Of a stretch of DNA of 64,000 bases, positions 11,886-22,800 are shown in pieces. The notes beneath the pieces were generated by a model. The model was not told the DNA's origin. It ran no database searches and was given only the letters and a program-made list of their open reading frames with translations. The stretch comes from Paratrimastix pyriformis (Eukaryota; Preaxostyla; Paratrimastigidae), in contig JAPMOS010000063.1 of NCBI GenBank assembly GCA_027972325.1, positions 150,280-214,279 of the forward strand. Reading direction: 5' to 3'. The translations under genes were made by a program, and so were the position numbers. Position 1 is the stretch's first letter, and each line of letters starts with the position of its first letter.

Positions 11886-12186
11886 ATGGGACAGGGCAAC
11901 AGCGTCGCGGCCGAGGAGGAGCTCCAGTCTCAGGCACAAAAAGCACCCTCCACACCGGAAGAAAAAAAAGAGCAACCAAAAAAGGAGGCAAAGGTTCGCG
12001 GAGTCCAAGTGTATGCTGTGCCACTTCTTTTTCTAGATTCAAAACTATGTCGATGTTTATTTGAAAGGTCTGTCTCTATTGTCAAGCATGCAAAATGCAA
12101 TGTCGCCGAGCAGCCGTGGAAAAATCCAAGCCCGATGGACCGTCTGTACGGGATCAAATTGCGTTGACGACGAACAAGTTCTCTAG
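11886..12186 (+). CDS. small protein with candidate N-myristoylation start, two exons
   Basis: ATG at 11886 begins MGQGNSVAAEEEL, a good N-myristoylation consensus (Gly-2, Ser-6). Exon 1 is lysine/glutamate rich (EEKKEQPKKEAK). A 43-nt intron at 11994-12036 (AAG|GTTCGC ... TTCTAG) joins in frame to IQNYVDVYLKGLSLLSS and continues to a TAG at 12184-12186, giving 85 residues. The start codon lies about 100 bp after the RdRP stop on the same strand. No family is recognised; the length and myristoyl start would suit a small membrane-adaptor subunit, but that is inference. Confidence 0.5.
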
Positions 12187-12429
12187 TGGGACTCCCATTC
12201 GCTCGCCTCGGACACCGCGTCGTCAACTTGCCTCCCCGGTCAGCCAGCAGGGGCGCCCGCGCGACGGAGAGGCCCCCAACCAATAAGCTCTTCCCCGTCG
12301 CTTTCCGCCACGAATCCGCACACCCCGAGTCCAGACATCGTAAAGACACATGACCTTCTCTTCGGATAACACAACCGTTGCGGAGAGGATAAGAAAAAAA
12401 CAAGGGAGAAGAGAGGAGGGGAATCCTTT

Positions 12430-13544
12430 CTACTGTGGAGGGCGAGGCATGGGGGGCATGCCAGGCATGGGCGCACCGGGCATGGGGCCAGGAGGGAACA
12501 TCCCGCGGCCCATGGGAGGGAAGCCGCCAGGTGGCATGACGCCGGGGGGAGGGAAACTGCCGGGCATCGGCCCGCCTGGGGGCATGAAGGGCATCCCAGG
12601 CATGGGGCCTGGGGCCGGCATCGGCATTCCGGGCACTGCAATCAACAAAACGTGAGCTTGTGAGCTTCTCCGTCCGAAATGCCCAACCCACCCCAGCCTA
12701 GCAGGAAGCCAACAGAGAGCAAAACAGACTTCCTCTGCCGAGACCGGGCATGCCACGGCCGGTGGGCATAAGATGCTGTGGGACGGGAGCAGCAACCGGA
12801 AGAGGACCCCCAGCACCTGAAAGGGCAAGAAAAAAATATTCATAAGAAACGGAACAGCCTCATTTGAAAGGACCAGACCAGGGAGAGCAATGGCCATGCC
12901 TGGTCCGATAAGAGTTGAAAAAGGAGGAATGGTTTGTTTCGTCGGAAATGTCGGAAAAGAACCAGACCTCGTCCAGCAGCGCGTCCAACACCAACACCAG
13001 CCACTCCTGCCTTTTTCTCCTTCTAAGACAGAAAATGCAATGCAATGGATGCCAGGAGGGCGATGCCGACCTGAGAAGGTGGCGCCCCCTCCGGAGTGAA
13101 TGTGACAATATTTTCACCACGCAGGAGGATCAGGCCCAGGTGGCGCTTTTGTTCCTTCGCTTCCTCTGATTGGTATCAGATGCATGAAAATCCCGACGCC
13201 GTGGAAGAAAGAAACAACAACATCGTGTGAAAAAGTTTGGGAGTGTCGTCGAACAGACCCTTCTTCCCCTTCTTGGGTTTTATCAACCTATACTCCTCAG
13301 AGTCCCCCAGAACGAGGTTCATATGCCGGTCAAAAGCCATAAACCGGCCAATGATGTTTCGGCCATCATTGAGCACGGCTCGAAGACGCCAGCCGAGGAA
13401 GTTTTCGAGCTTAGCCTTCTTGCTGGTCTATCAGATGAAAATCCACGAACCCAAAACCGATCGGGAGAAGAAAAGACAGAAAAGAGAGTCGTCGCAGAAA
13501 GTGTCAGGGGCAAATGAAGCGAGAGAAAAGCAAACGCAAACCAT
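12430..13544 (-). CDS. SNRPB: small nuclear ribonucleoprotein Sm-B
   Basis: Core spliceosomal Sm protein of the SmB/B' type, part of the heptameric ring on U1, U2, U4 and U5 snRNAs. Sm1 motif: [20 protein letters not shown]. Sm2 motif: [20 protein letters not shown] Gly/Met/Pro-rich tail full of PGMP and PPGG motifs follows, as in other SmB proteins. Introns: 13428-13541, 13166-13258, 13023-13070, 12900-12967, 12817-12878, 12636-12729, all with GTYYG-like donors. Seven exons total 636 nt, exactly 211 codons plus stop. In the best model the first coding exon is only the ATG itself at 13542-13544, directly followed by donor GTTTGCG. Its start codon lies 43 bp from the divergent gene at 13588. 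Confidence 0.92.
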
Positions 13545-13587
13545 GTTGGCTGATCCGGGGACACACTCTCTTTTTATTGCAAAGAGA
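13545..13587. promoter_or_regulatory. 43-bp divergent intergenic region between Sm-B and the tRNA-binding gene
   Basis: The start codons of the minus-strand Sm-B gene and the plus-strand EMAPII-like gene are separated by only these 43 bases. The spacer contains CTCTTTTTATTGCAAAG, an AT-richer patch in GC-rich surroundings, and must hold the 5' UTRs of both genes or overlap their transcripts. Confidence 0.5.
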
Positions 13588-14706
13588 ATGACTTTTGCAG
13601 CCTCACTGGGCCAAATCGAGAAGCTTCTTGGTGAGCTTGAAAGCGAGCTTGGCGCTCCTGCCATTAACTACGACCCCGATGACCCATGGGCAGCCGATCA
13701 TGCTCGCCTGTTCCGCTCTCTCAACGTGAGCAAGGCCAAGTGCACAACTTGTGGGTACATTTACACTCGGTTTGTGAATGTCCTGGCGAAATCCGCCTTT
13801 TCCTCAACACACGTCCGATCCCGTTCCTTTCGTTTCCCCCCGATTTTGGCGGTAGTCCCTTCGAGATGGAGTGCCCCAATTGCAAATTTGCTCCTGGCAA
13901 GGTTCACCCCCCAGCATTCGTTTTGAACCTGGAAGAGATTGCCATGCGCTCTCATCCTGCTGAAGCTCCTGCCCAAGAGGGCAAGGAGAAGAAGCCCAAG
14001 AAGGAGAAGGAGGAAAAGCCGGCCCAGGAGAAGAAGCCAAAGAAGGAAGAGGCGCCCGAGGATCCCCTTGCCCTTTTCGGACGTGCCCATCTTCAGGTTC
14101 GCGATCACTCTGCGACACACTGACCGGCTTTCTTTTCAAGGTTTCTCGCCTGTTCGAGGTCCAAAAGCACCCCTCCGCAGATAAGCTGCTCGTCGCCAAG
14201 TGCGACGTCGGCCAGGGTGAGGTCCGCACCCTGGTCGCTGGTCTTGCGCTGCACTACCAGCCGGCCGAGCTGGAGGGGCGCCTGGTGTGCACCGTCACCA
14301 ACCTGAAGCCCGCCAAGCTGGTCGGGGTCGAGAGTCAGGCCATGCTCTTCGCCGCCACAGACCCTGCCACTCAGCGGGTGGCCACCCTGGTGCCCCCCGA
14401 GGGCTCCCAGCCCGGCGATCGGATCACCGTCGAGGGCGTCGCCCCGGCCGAGGGACTGGCCATTGTCCAGAAGAAGCATTGGGACAAGGTGGTCGAGGGC
14501 TTCGTCATTCAGGGTCCGCCCCGCCCCCCTGCTGTGCCGTCTGCCCCTGCTGTGCATGGGCACTTTTTTTTGTTGACGGTGCTGACTCCCCTTCTGCCCT
14601 CCCGCCCTCACCAGCGAACCAGGCCCACTTCCACGAGCACATCCTCCGCACGGCCCGCGGTGTGGTGACTTGCCCCGGCGTTGCCGATGGCTCCACCTTC
14701 CACTAA
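13588..14706 (+). CDS. tRNA-binding EMAPII/Arc1-like protein with N-terminal Cys4 motif
   Basis: Likely aminoacyl-tRNA synthetase cofactor. The C-terminal half is an EMAPII-type tRNA-binding OB-fold domain: VQKHPSADKLLVAKCDVG, then VCTVTNLKPAKLVGVES and GDRITVEG. The N-terminus is acidic and helical (MTFAASLGQIEKLLGELE) and is followed by a Cys4 arrangement rebuilt by splicing, CTTCGYIYTR then ECPNCK, a candidate zinc knuckle. A Lys/Glu-rich linker (KEKKPKKEKEEK) joins the parts, as in p43/Arc1 proteins. Introns: 13770-13855, 14097-14140, 14514-14614. Exons sum to 888 nt, 295 codons plus stop. The gene is divergent from Sm-B and convergent with makorin. Confidence 0.85.
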
Positions 14707-14871
14707 ACTGCCGCGCCAAACATGCGCACGCTCGATCAGTGGCCTCGTGACGGCAGACAGGGTATGGCGGTTGAAGTGGGATTCACCAGCGGCGGGGAGT
14801 GGCGTCTTCTCGGGAGAGGGAAGTCTGCCAAAGGTCTCTCTGTTGTTCGGCGAGGGCAGGGGTGTGGAGAC

Positions 14872-17455
14872 TTACTCGAGGTGGTGCAGCTTGCGTTTGG
14901 CCCTGGCGATCTCGTCCATGGGCTCGTCCTCCTCGGGGGGGATATAGTCCTCCTCGTTGGGATCCCCCAAAGGTCCCTCCCGGTGGAAGAGGAAGTCGCT
15001 GAGCAACACGGGGGCGCTCTCCACCACGGCTCCGTCGGCGTCAAGGCGCCGGGTGACGGACGGACCCAAGATTGGTTTGCCTTCCTGGAGACCGGCTGAG
15101 TGAAGGGAGGAGGGAGTGATGCGGACCTTGTTTGTGTGAGCGTAGAAACACGATGTGCCGAACGGGCAGATGCCTTCGCCGAAGTTGAAGTGCTTGCAGG
15201 GAATCTTCGAGAGGTATTTCCTGCATCGGTGCGATGGTGGAGAAGGATGCCATGTATTGCGGCGGGTTTTGGTGGGTCCGGGGTATTGGGTGATGGCATG
15301 GTGGTGGTGGTGGTGGTGGTGGGTGGTGGGTGGTGGGTGGTGGTGGGTGGTGGTGGGTGGTGGTGGTGGGTGGTGGCGGTGGTGGTGGTGGTGATGGCGA
15401 GGGTGATGACAAGGGTGATGACAAGGTGACAGGCGGACCGATACGCCTCGATGACAGCTTCTTTTTCCGGGGAGGCCGTGACGAAGTAGTCGCACGGGAT
15501 CACAAAGTGTGACAGCTGCCAAAACAAAGCACGCCACCAAGGAAGGCCGAGGGAGGAATGGACCGGAGTGAGCGGAGTAAGACGAGCCTCGGGGGCGCAG
15601 AGTGAGTGGAGGGAAGGATGGTGAGGGGGTGGAGTGGGCGCAATCCTCGCGCTCAACATCGATGAAATAACAGGGGCTTTCTTGTTCCCGATCCGGTCAC
15701 TGACGACTCGGCTTTTTTTAGACAGAGAGCATCCCGACCTTTCGGCAGAGGGGGCACGTGCGATATGTGGACGGCTGCAGCTGGATGGTGCTTGGGCCTG
15801 GGGCCGCCCCACTGCCGGCCATTCCGACGACCCGATCGGTGGCCGGGGCTACGCCCGGCGGCTGGCCCGTCCCGTCCGCCGCTTGCGGCAGCGGAGGCAT
15901 CATGGCCGCGACAGCGCTGCTGGTGGAGGTCGCGGCGGGGCTGTTGCGCCATTGGCGAATGCAGTCCAAACAGAAGGCATGGTCGCAGTGGGCTGTACAT
16001 GCGACGGGGGAAGCGAGAGACGAGATGAGGCGGTGAGGGAGCTCTGTGGGCTGCACGGCACTCTTGCTGATGGATGAGAGGAAGGGCGGAAGCACGGACA
16101 GAGGAGGCCGAACTTCTTGCCGTGCGCGACAACGTCCTCGAAGCAGATGCTACACTCGATGCCACGGCTCTTTTCTTTCTTGGCCGCCTGCTCGGCGCGT
16201 GCAGTCTGGTGGGAGGCGCACTGCTCGCGGTGCTCTGGGGAGATGCGTGGGGTGGGGAGGGGAGGAGGTGGGGGGGGGGGGGGGGGGGGGGATGGACACA
16301 TTGTCAACAAAGATGGATGGGAGAGATAAATCTCTGGCGCGCATTCTCACTCGATACTCAGATTGATTGATGGACGCAAGCCGGGTGAATGGAACAGGTG
16401 GACATGAGAGGGGTGCGAGCGGACGCTTGGCCAAGGCGGGGTTGGTCGGATGGATGGCATTCAATCCGCAGATGTCGCAGGGCAGCCCGTGGATGTCCCA
16501 GCACTTCTCACCGAAGCGGCACCCGCCCGACATGTGGAAGGTGCACAGGGTTGGCACATGGTTCTGCAAAAGAGAGGGGGGGAGTGAACGAATGAACCGT
16601 GGAGAATGGAGAATATCGCCGAGTGCGCGTGTCTTGCACATGCAAGAGTATTGTGCGTGTTCCAACGCAGACCTCTCTCGTACCGCCACTCGCGGGCGAG
16701 GTCGTGTCCCCCTGGGCGGAGGCGAGCATCTCGGCCGCCAGAGATGGGTCCACCACCGCCTCCTCGGGTAGCACCTGCATTTGCAACCACATCCACTCTT
16801 CCATATCCACCAGTCCATTTTTAGCCCGCTCGGCGTAGGTGGTCGGGGGAGTCATTGTTGCCGGGGTGGTGGTTGCTGGGGTTGTGGTTGGGGCAGGAGC
16901 GGGCACCGCTGCGGGTGGTGGTGGAGGTGATCGCGGCTTGTTCGGGCCCTTCATGCCTTTGGAGGCAGGGGTTGGTTTGGGATGCCTGGACTTGGCGGGG
17001 GCACCGAGTGGCGGGAAGTCTGTATCCGTGGCGGGGGTGGGACGCTTGGGCAGGGGAGGGCTGCACCGGGCTGGCGGCGGGGGTGGAAGAGATGGGAACT
17101 CCTCCAATTCGTCCTCTTCATCAGGGTCTGCCATCTCAAACCGTTTATCGAAGATTTCGCCAACCAGGATGAAGCAGGGGTCATGATATAACGGGCATGC
17201 ATCTCCCTTATCGCATTGCCCCAGAAAATAAAGAGGACATGGCGGGCGAGTGGATTCAATGATGGGTGCTGGAGAAGGAGGAGGAGGAGGAGAGGAGCGC
17301 GGAACGAAGACAGAAGCCTTCGCGGAAGGTCGGAAGGTGAATTTTGTGGAAGTGGAAACTTTCGATTCAAGCGCTCCAGCATCGCTTCCATTGGTTCTGA
17401 GAGTGTTCAACGACTGGCTTGAGGCTTTGTCGCCCCCTGCGGAGGAACAACGCAT
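14872..17455 (-). CDS. MKRN: makorin-type RING/CCCH E3 ubiquitin ligase
   Basis: RNA-binding E3 ligase with the makorin domain order. Residue order: CCCH finger 1 (CPLYFLGQCDKGDACPLYH); Pro/Ala-rich linker; CCCH finger 2 (CTFHMSGGCRFGEKCWDIH) followed by the makorin Cys/His block (CDICGLNAIHP); C3HC4 RING split by a long insertion (CSICFEDVV, HCDHAFCLDC, CPLCRK); the makorin segment after the RING (FVIPCDYF); and a last CCCH finger (CKHFNFGEGICPFGTSCFYAH). Introns: 16564-16672, 16235-16424, 15993-16099, 15516-15738, 15221-15438. With the ATG at 17455 the exons sum to 1737 nt, 578 codons plus stop. The RING insert of about 55 residues is Ala/Pro-rich and unusual. The exact start is the least certain part. 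Confidence 0.9.
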
Positions 17456-17532
17456 AGTTCGGGAGGCCCGGATGTGGCACAAACCCCCTGGTTCTGCACA
17501 CTGCTGCGTGATAATAAATTTTCAGCAGCAGG
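17456..17532. promoter_or_regulatory. 77-bp divergent intergenic region, makorin/BRCT gene
   Basis: Separates the assigned minus-strand makorin ATG and the plus-strand BRCT ATG. It includes GATAATAAATTTTC, an AT-rich patch. Its role as shared promoter is inferred from position only. Confidence 0.4.
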
Positions 17533-19707
17533 ATGTTTGAAGGCCTTTTGTTTCTTTTGCGGGGGCGTGGGATGGCTCGGGACAAGATCCAAAAGTTGGT
17601 TATCAAAAACGGTGGCCGGTCTGCAATCAGTTCATTTTTTGTTTTTTGAATTTTCTCGTCAACTCCTCCGCACAAATCTTGCGACAGTTTTGGTTCAGTA
17701 ATGTGCCCAAAAGTGACCCATGTGATTTGCGGGAGCGACATTGATGAAGGATTGATCTCGGTGGCGAATGAGACTCACGTGCCCCTTGTGACCCCCGACT
17801 GGGTTGTGCAGTCTGTCGAGGCGGGTAAGCAGCTCCCCGAAGTCGACTTTGCCATTGGCGGCGCATCTGCTCGCCCGAAACGGACGCACGATGCCGATGC
17901 GACTGACGTCGCGCCCGCCCCTTCGGCGACAACAGCCTCCCCCGAGGTCGAGGTGGAACAGATCGGGCGGCGGACACGGCGACGCACCGAACAAAAAGAG
18001 TCGAAGGTTCCGCCCCCCGCGGTGCGAGACGACGACGGCGACGACGGCGAGAGCGACGATGCGATGAAGAAGGACAACGTGACGGAGGGAGCGGTGGAGG
18101 AGGAGAAGCCCCGGCGCCGCACCACTCGGAGCTGCGCGAAGGCGGCCAAGAAGTCAGCGCAACCGAAGACTGCCAAATCGGAGAAAGCTGAGGAAGAATC
18201 CGCCGAGGAGGAAGGGGATGAGGCCGAGGAAGGGGAGGAGGAGGATGAGGACGGCGAGGAGGAGGAAGGTGACACAAAGAAGAAGACACGCAAAGGCCCC
18301 GCTCGGTCTGTGATCCTCTGAGCAAAAACTGCGCAAAATGGAATGGCGCGAGGTTCGACCCATCCCGCTCACGACGCACTCCTCGCCCTCACCGCCCCAG
18401 CCTCTTTGGCCGGTGCTGCTTTTGCTTTACGGGGGCCATGCGGCTCTCTCGCAACCAGATGGGCGTCCTGGTCCGCCGCCACGGGGGCCGCACTTCGGAG
18501 CGTGTGACCCAGTCTGTGCTTTGCGCCCTGCTGTGCGGCTGTCGTCTTGCCGACAAGGCAATCGACCAGAAGCGTTCATCCCTTCTGCTGCCTCCTCCGC
18601 CTTCCAGGAAAGTTACCCACCTGATCTGCTCGGGTTGGGAGGGCCAGAAGGCACGTCAGGCCGAGCGTTACGGGATCAGTATCGTGAAAGATGAGTGGAT
18701 CCACGCTTCCATCGCTGCCGGGAAGCGGCTCCCCGAGTCCGACTACTACTTCGGCCGCGCCACCATGCTCGCGCATCAGGTCCGTCCGGGGCGACCCGTC
18801 TTTTTCTTTAGGCGGGTCTCATATGGCCTGTATTCTGCCTCTCCTCTCCCTGCGTGCTCAGGCCGCCTCCTCGGCCACCACTGAAGGTGAGATCGAAGAT
18901 CTGCCCACCGGGACTGATCTCTTCGCCCACCTCTCCATTCACGTCGCTGGTCCGCCATCTCCACGCCTCAGACTTGCCGTCTCATTCCCATTCCCGGTCC
19001 CATCCGTCGTAGGCTTGTTGCGGACTCCGCATCACGAGGCCCTCATGAAGCTCCTGGCCGACAACGGCGCCAGCGTCTATCCCACCTTGCAGGTCTGTCC
19101 AACCACAGCACGACCGAGCCGGCGCGGAATAGTTCGCATCCGGCCCCGCGACGCACCCGCCCACACTCCCTCCCATGCGCCCGCTCACTTTCGTCGCACT
19201 CGCACTCTCGTCCGCACGCCACGCCGACACTGACGCGCCGTCATCTCTGCTCCTTGGCGGCCCGGCCGTTTCACCGGATTAGCGAGTGAACAAGCTCCAC
19301 TACGCTGTGCTGAGCAACCAATGCAACCCCGTCCAAGCCGCCCTTGTCCACGCGGCATGCGCGTCGGCCTCGCGTCTTAACGTGGTTGTGGAGCAGTGGG
19401 TCTACGAGTCCCTCAGACAGGGCGTCTGTTTGCCTGCGTTTACTTCCTTTTCCCGTTCCATCTGCACTCGGCCACACCTCCTCCCTTTGATCACCCATCG
19501 CTTTCTTCCCATGCACACGCCCAGAAACTGCTTGATGCTGCGGCCTTCCACCCGTCTGCGTATGGCGCAGGGGCGACCGCAGGGGCGGCGGATGACGAGC
19601 CGCCCGTTCGCTCGGCCCGTGACGTTTTTGGCCCACAGACGGGCCGTCATGCGACGGAGCGGTCCGCGCCTGGATGCCCGGGGATATCGGGTACTCTTTT
19701 CCTGTGA
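17533..19707 (+). CDS. three-BRCT-domain protein
   Basis: Probable nuclear phosphoprotein-binding protein of DNA-damage or cell-cycle signalling. BRCT-1: MFEGLLFLLRG, NGGRFGSV, KVTHVICG, VTPDWVVQSVEAGK. A basic/acidic linker of about 170 residues follows, ending in long Glu/Asp runs. BRCT-2: LFGRCCFCFTGAMRLS, RHGGRTSE, KVTHLICSG, VKDEWIHASIAAGKRLPE. BRCT-3: LFAHLSIHVAG, LLADNGASVYP, LHYAVLSNQ, VEQWVYESL. Introns: 17619-17687, 18306-18400, 18512-18607, 18780-18861, 18950-19012, 19093-19282, 19424-19524. Exons total 1479 nt, 492 codons plus stop. Orthology to a named BRCT protein cannot be decided. Confidence 0.85.
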
Positions 19708-19813
19708 CTCTGGGTCCAGAATCGCGCTCACACTCGGCGCGCGCGCACATATATTTTGCAGAGTGGCTCTTCTCGATCTTCAGGCGCATCCAATTTTCGC
19801 CCTGTCGACTGAA

Positions 19814-22800
19814 ATGCTCGCTGAAATTCTCGCACGTGCCACCGCCGTGCCGCACACCTTCCGGACCGAGTTCCTCAAGGTTTGTGGCCTCTCATCCCAC
19901 GAATGTCACGCTCACGTCTCGCGTCTATCACCCTTCCCTGCAGAGCGTCTTAGACGCCCAGACTGCGCCCTCAGGGGCTGATACTCTTTGGAACGTGGCC
20001 ACTCTCACCAGCACCGCCACCGCCACTCCAACGGACGGAATGGGACCGAAGGGCCAGCAGGCCATCAGGTCTGCGTGTGGTGGCCTTTTCCACCCAGCGC
20101 ACAATTTCTCTGTCTCGGACAAACATCGAGACATCATTTCGCTGGCCAACGCACCGAATGTGACACCCTTGTTTTTGCGCTCAAGCTTCTTGGCGGTTGG
20201 ACGTCGGGAGGGCGGCACCAAATGGTACCAGATTCCCGCAGGAATGCCCAGTCCCAAAAACTTTTTGGAGCGAGGGTGGGGGAGAGGTGGTTGTCGGTTG
20301 TCCCCTGACACCTTTGTCCCTGGTACAGACCCAGAAAATGAGTCGACTGATCGGTGCGTGAAGGGCGGCGTCGCCACCCTCCCCCATGTCAGGGACTGCT
20401 AGCAAGACAGTGACGACGGACAGTGACCACCCCAATGAGTCCCCACATCATTCAGGAAGTCAGGGTCGACATCACCCAGTTGCGAGCCGGGTCGAGTTGG
20501 CCAGGAGCAGCCAGAGCAACAGCGGCAGGGGCTATTAGTAAGGACAGCAGCAGATGTGGCGACAAGAGGAGCATCAGGGGCAGCACCGGCATAACAGCTG
20601 CAAGGGCAGGTTAGCAACAGCGACAGCGACAGCAGGGACAACAGCTGCATGGGGAACAAAGGGAGCAATGGCAAAGACAATTGCGACTTGACGAAGCGGG
20701 CGCCCCGTTTGACGGGAGCCAGGGTCCACCTTTTTTGTGGCGGATCGCTCACGCTCACGCTCACGCTCACGCTTCCTCCTTTCACAAACACATGTCACCC
20801 CTTGTCGTTTGGGCAGCATCTATGACGAGCGGAGCACTCTGACGTGGGTCATCTCACCGCAAGGGTACTCCCGCCTGGCACGCACATGCCGGGTCCGCCA
20901 TCCTGCACGCTCGCATCTCGTGGTCCCTCCTTCCTTCCCGTCCGCCCAATCAAGTCCACATCAACCTGATAATCCCTCCATGAATGCTGGTGCCAAAGGC
21001 CATGGGCGCTTGTTTTCGGCTCAATCCAGCCATTATCATTCTTTCCATCTTGCGATGCAGGTCTTCCACGCGGCCATGGTCGATCAAGCTTACTGGGTGC
21101 GGGCCCTCCGTCAAACATTCCTCTCGTTCGTCTGCCGGCCTCTCGCCCGAAATGAGGCGTAAACTCGCCTTCTTCCTTTTCGCCTGATCTCCGAGCCTGA
21201 GCCGCCCGCTCACGATCCATGCGCTTGAATCTCGTTTGGGGGTTGGGGAGCAGGCTGAGCGACATGGAAGCCTGTGTGCGCCTCGACCAGCTCGATCGAC
21301 GGCTACAACATGCCGCTCAGCCCTACCGTCTCGCACTGCTGTCTGCCCAGCAAGAGGCCTTGCAGACCTTCAAGGAGGCTTCGGCGACTGAAGCACCCCA
21401 GCCACGACTGGCTCCGAAGGACGCGCCTCTCGAAGAGGCAGACGAGACCGCAGACGAGGAGAAGGAGGAAGTGGTCTTCGAGTATCAGAAGCTGTACTCC
21501 CGGCGCCTGCACGACCCGCTGTTCCTGTTCCAGGTCACAAGAGAGAAAGGAAGGACATACAAGCACAGTTCACTAGGGAGTGCTATAATTAAACAGTGCC
21601 CCCCCAAGCCGACGGTCACAGGCGGGCATCGGGAAAACGCTCAGATTGAAGAGCGAAGATGGAAATCAGAGCGTGTCACTCCACTGCTCACTTCTCACTC
21701 TTGGGTCTTCGACGGTAGATCAAGAGCAATCAGAGCGGTTCTTTTGATGTGCGCGAGTAGCAGACCAATGGACTCGGGCGCCGCATCGGTCTTGGGGCAC
21801 AAGGGACAGGACACCGAAGACAGGGGCGCGCCAGGCCGCCCGGAGTCCGGGGATGGGACAGAACGGTGATAAACGCTACCCCTGACGCCCGCACTATATG
21901 GCGGCCAAACAAACGTCGGCACATTCCACATTCCTCCACGCGCTCGCATGCGGCACGCTCATCCCCCACCACTTCGAATTCTTGTAGTCACCTCACACCC
22001 CTCCACCCCTCCTGCCCGCGATCTGCTCAGTCGAATGTGCCTGTCTTCAACAGCTACATGGAGCTCTCCCCCGACGCGGACAGCCTGATGCTCATGAACA
22101 CCGACAAGCGTCTGCCACCCTTCTCTCTCTCTCTCTCTCCCACCTCAAAAGTGAACGAATCGCAACACAGTTTATCGACACAGTCCGTGATGGAAGCTGC
22201 GATATCCGGTCTCCACCACTTCCCCCACACACACACACACACACACATACACACACATTGTTTTATTTTCCCGTTACTTCGTTCCTTCTTTACACGACAC
22301 ACACACACACAGAGCAGTTGAGGTTATCGTTTTTTTGCGCTCCATCCAGGTCCAAGAAGGGAGGGAGGAAACTGCAGAGACGCAAAAGGGTTGATGTGAC
22401 CCATATCCCCGGTCGGTCGACTCCGTCACCCGACTCGTTCCAGTGTCTCGCTCACCTCCACCGGACGGATCGGCTCGCGGGCTGCCTCAGGGCCGATCGC
22501 AGCTCTGGTGCGATGGATGCGCGGGATGGAACTCATCACAGAACGGAAAGCAGAGAGTTTGACGGCTCGCCAGTCCGCACCAACAGGGGCATCTGGGTCC
22601 TCGTACATGACACCCACACTTGTCCTTATTTTCTCCCTAACGCTCCTCTTTTTTCGCGGCTTTCCACACTTCGTAGTCCCCACATATGGCTACCACCGGA
22701 GGGGCAGTACCCCTGATGCTGATGGGCTGCCGCTGCTACTGCGCCTGCTGAATGACCCCAATATGGTGAACCTGAAAACCCTCATGCTCCATCCCTCCTG

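Noticed and set aside
14736-15812. His/Pro/Thr-rich minus-strand frame over the makorin gene
   Set aside because: It is a wrong-frame reading through a (GGT)n-rich intron (15221-15438) of makorin.
19525-19981. Fusion of the BRCT gene with the F-box gene
   Set aside because: A splice join from near 19698 to 19766 is possible, but the BRCT model already closes with an exact frame at the 19707 stop, so two genes are preferred; cDNA would decide.
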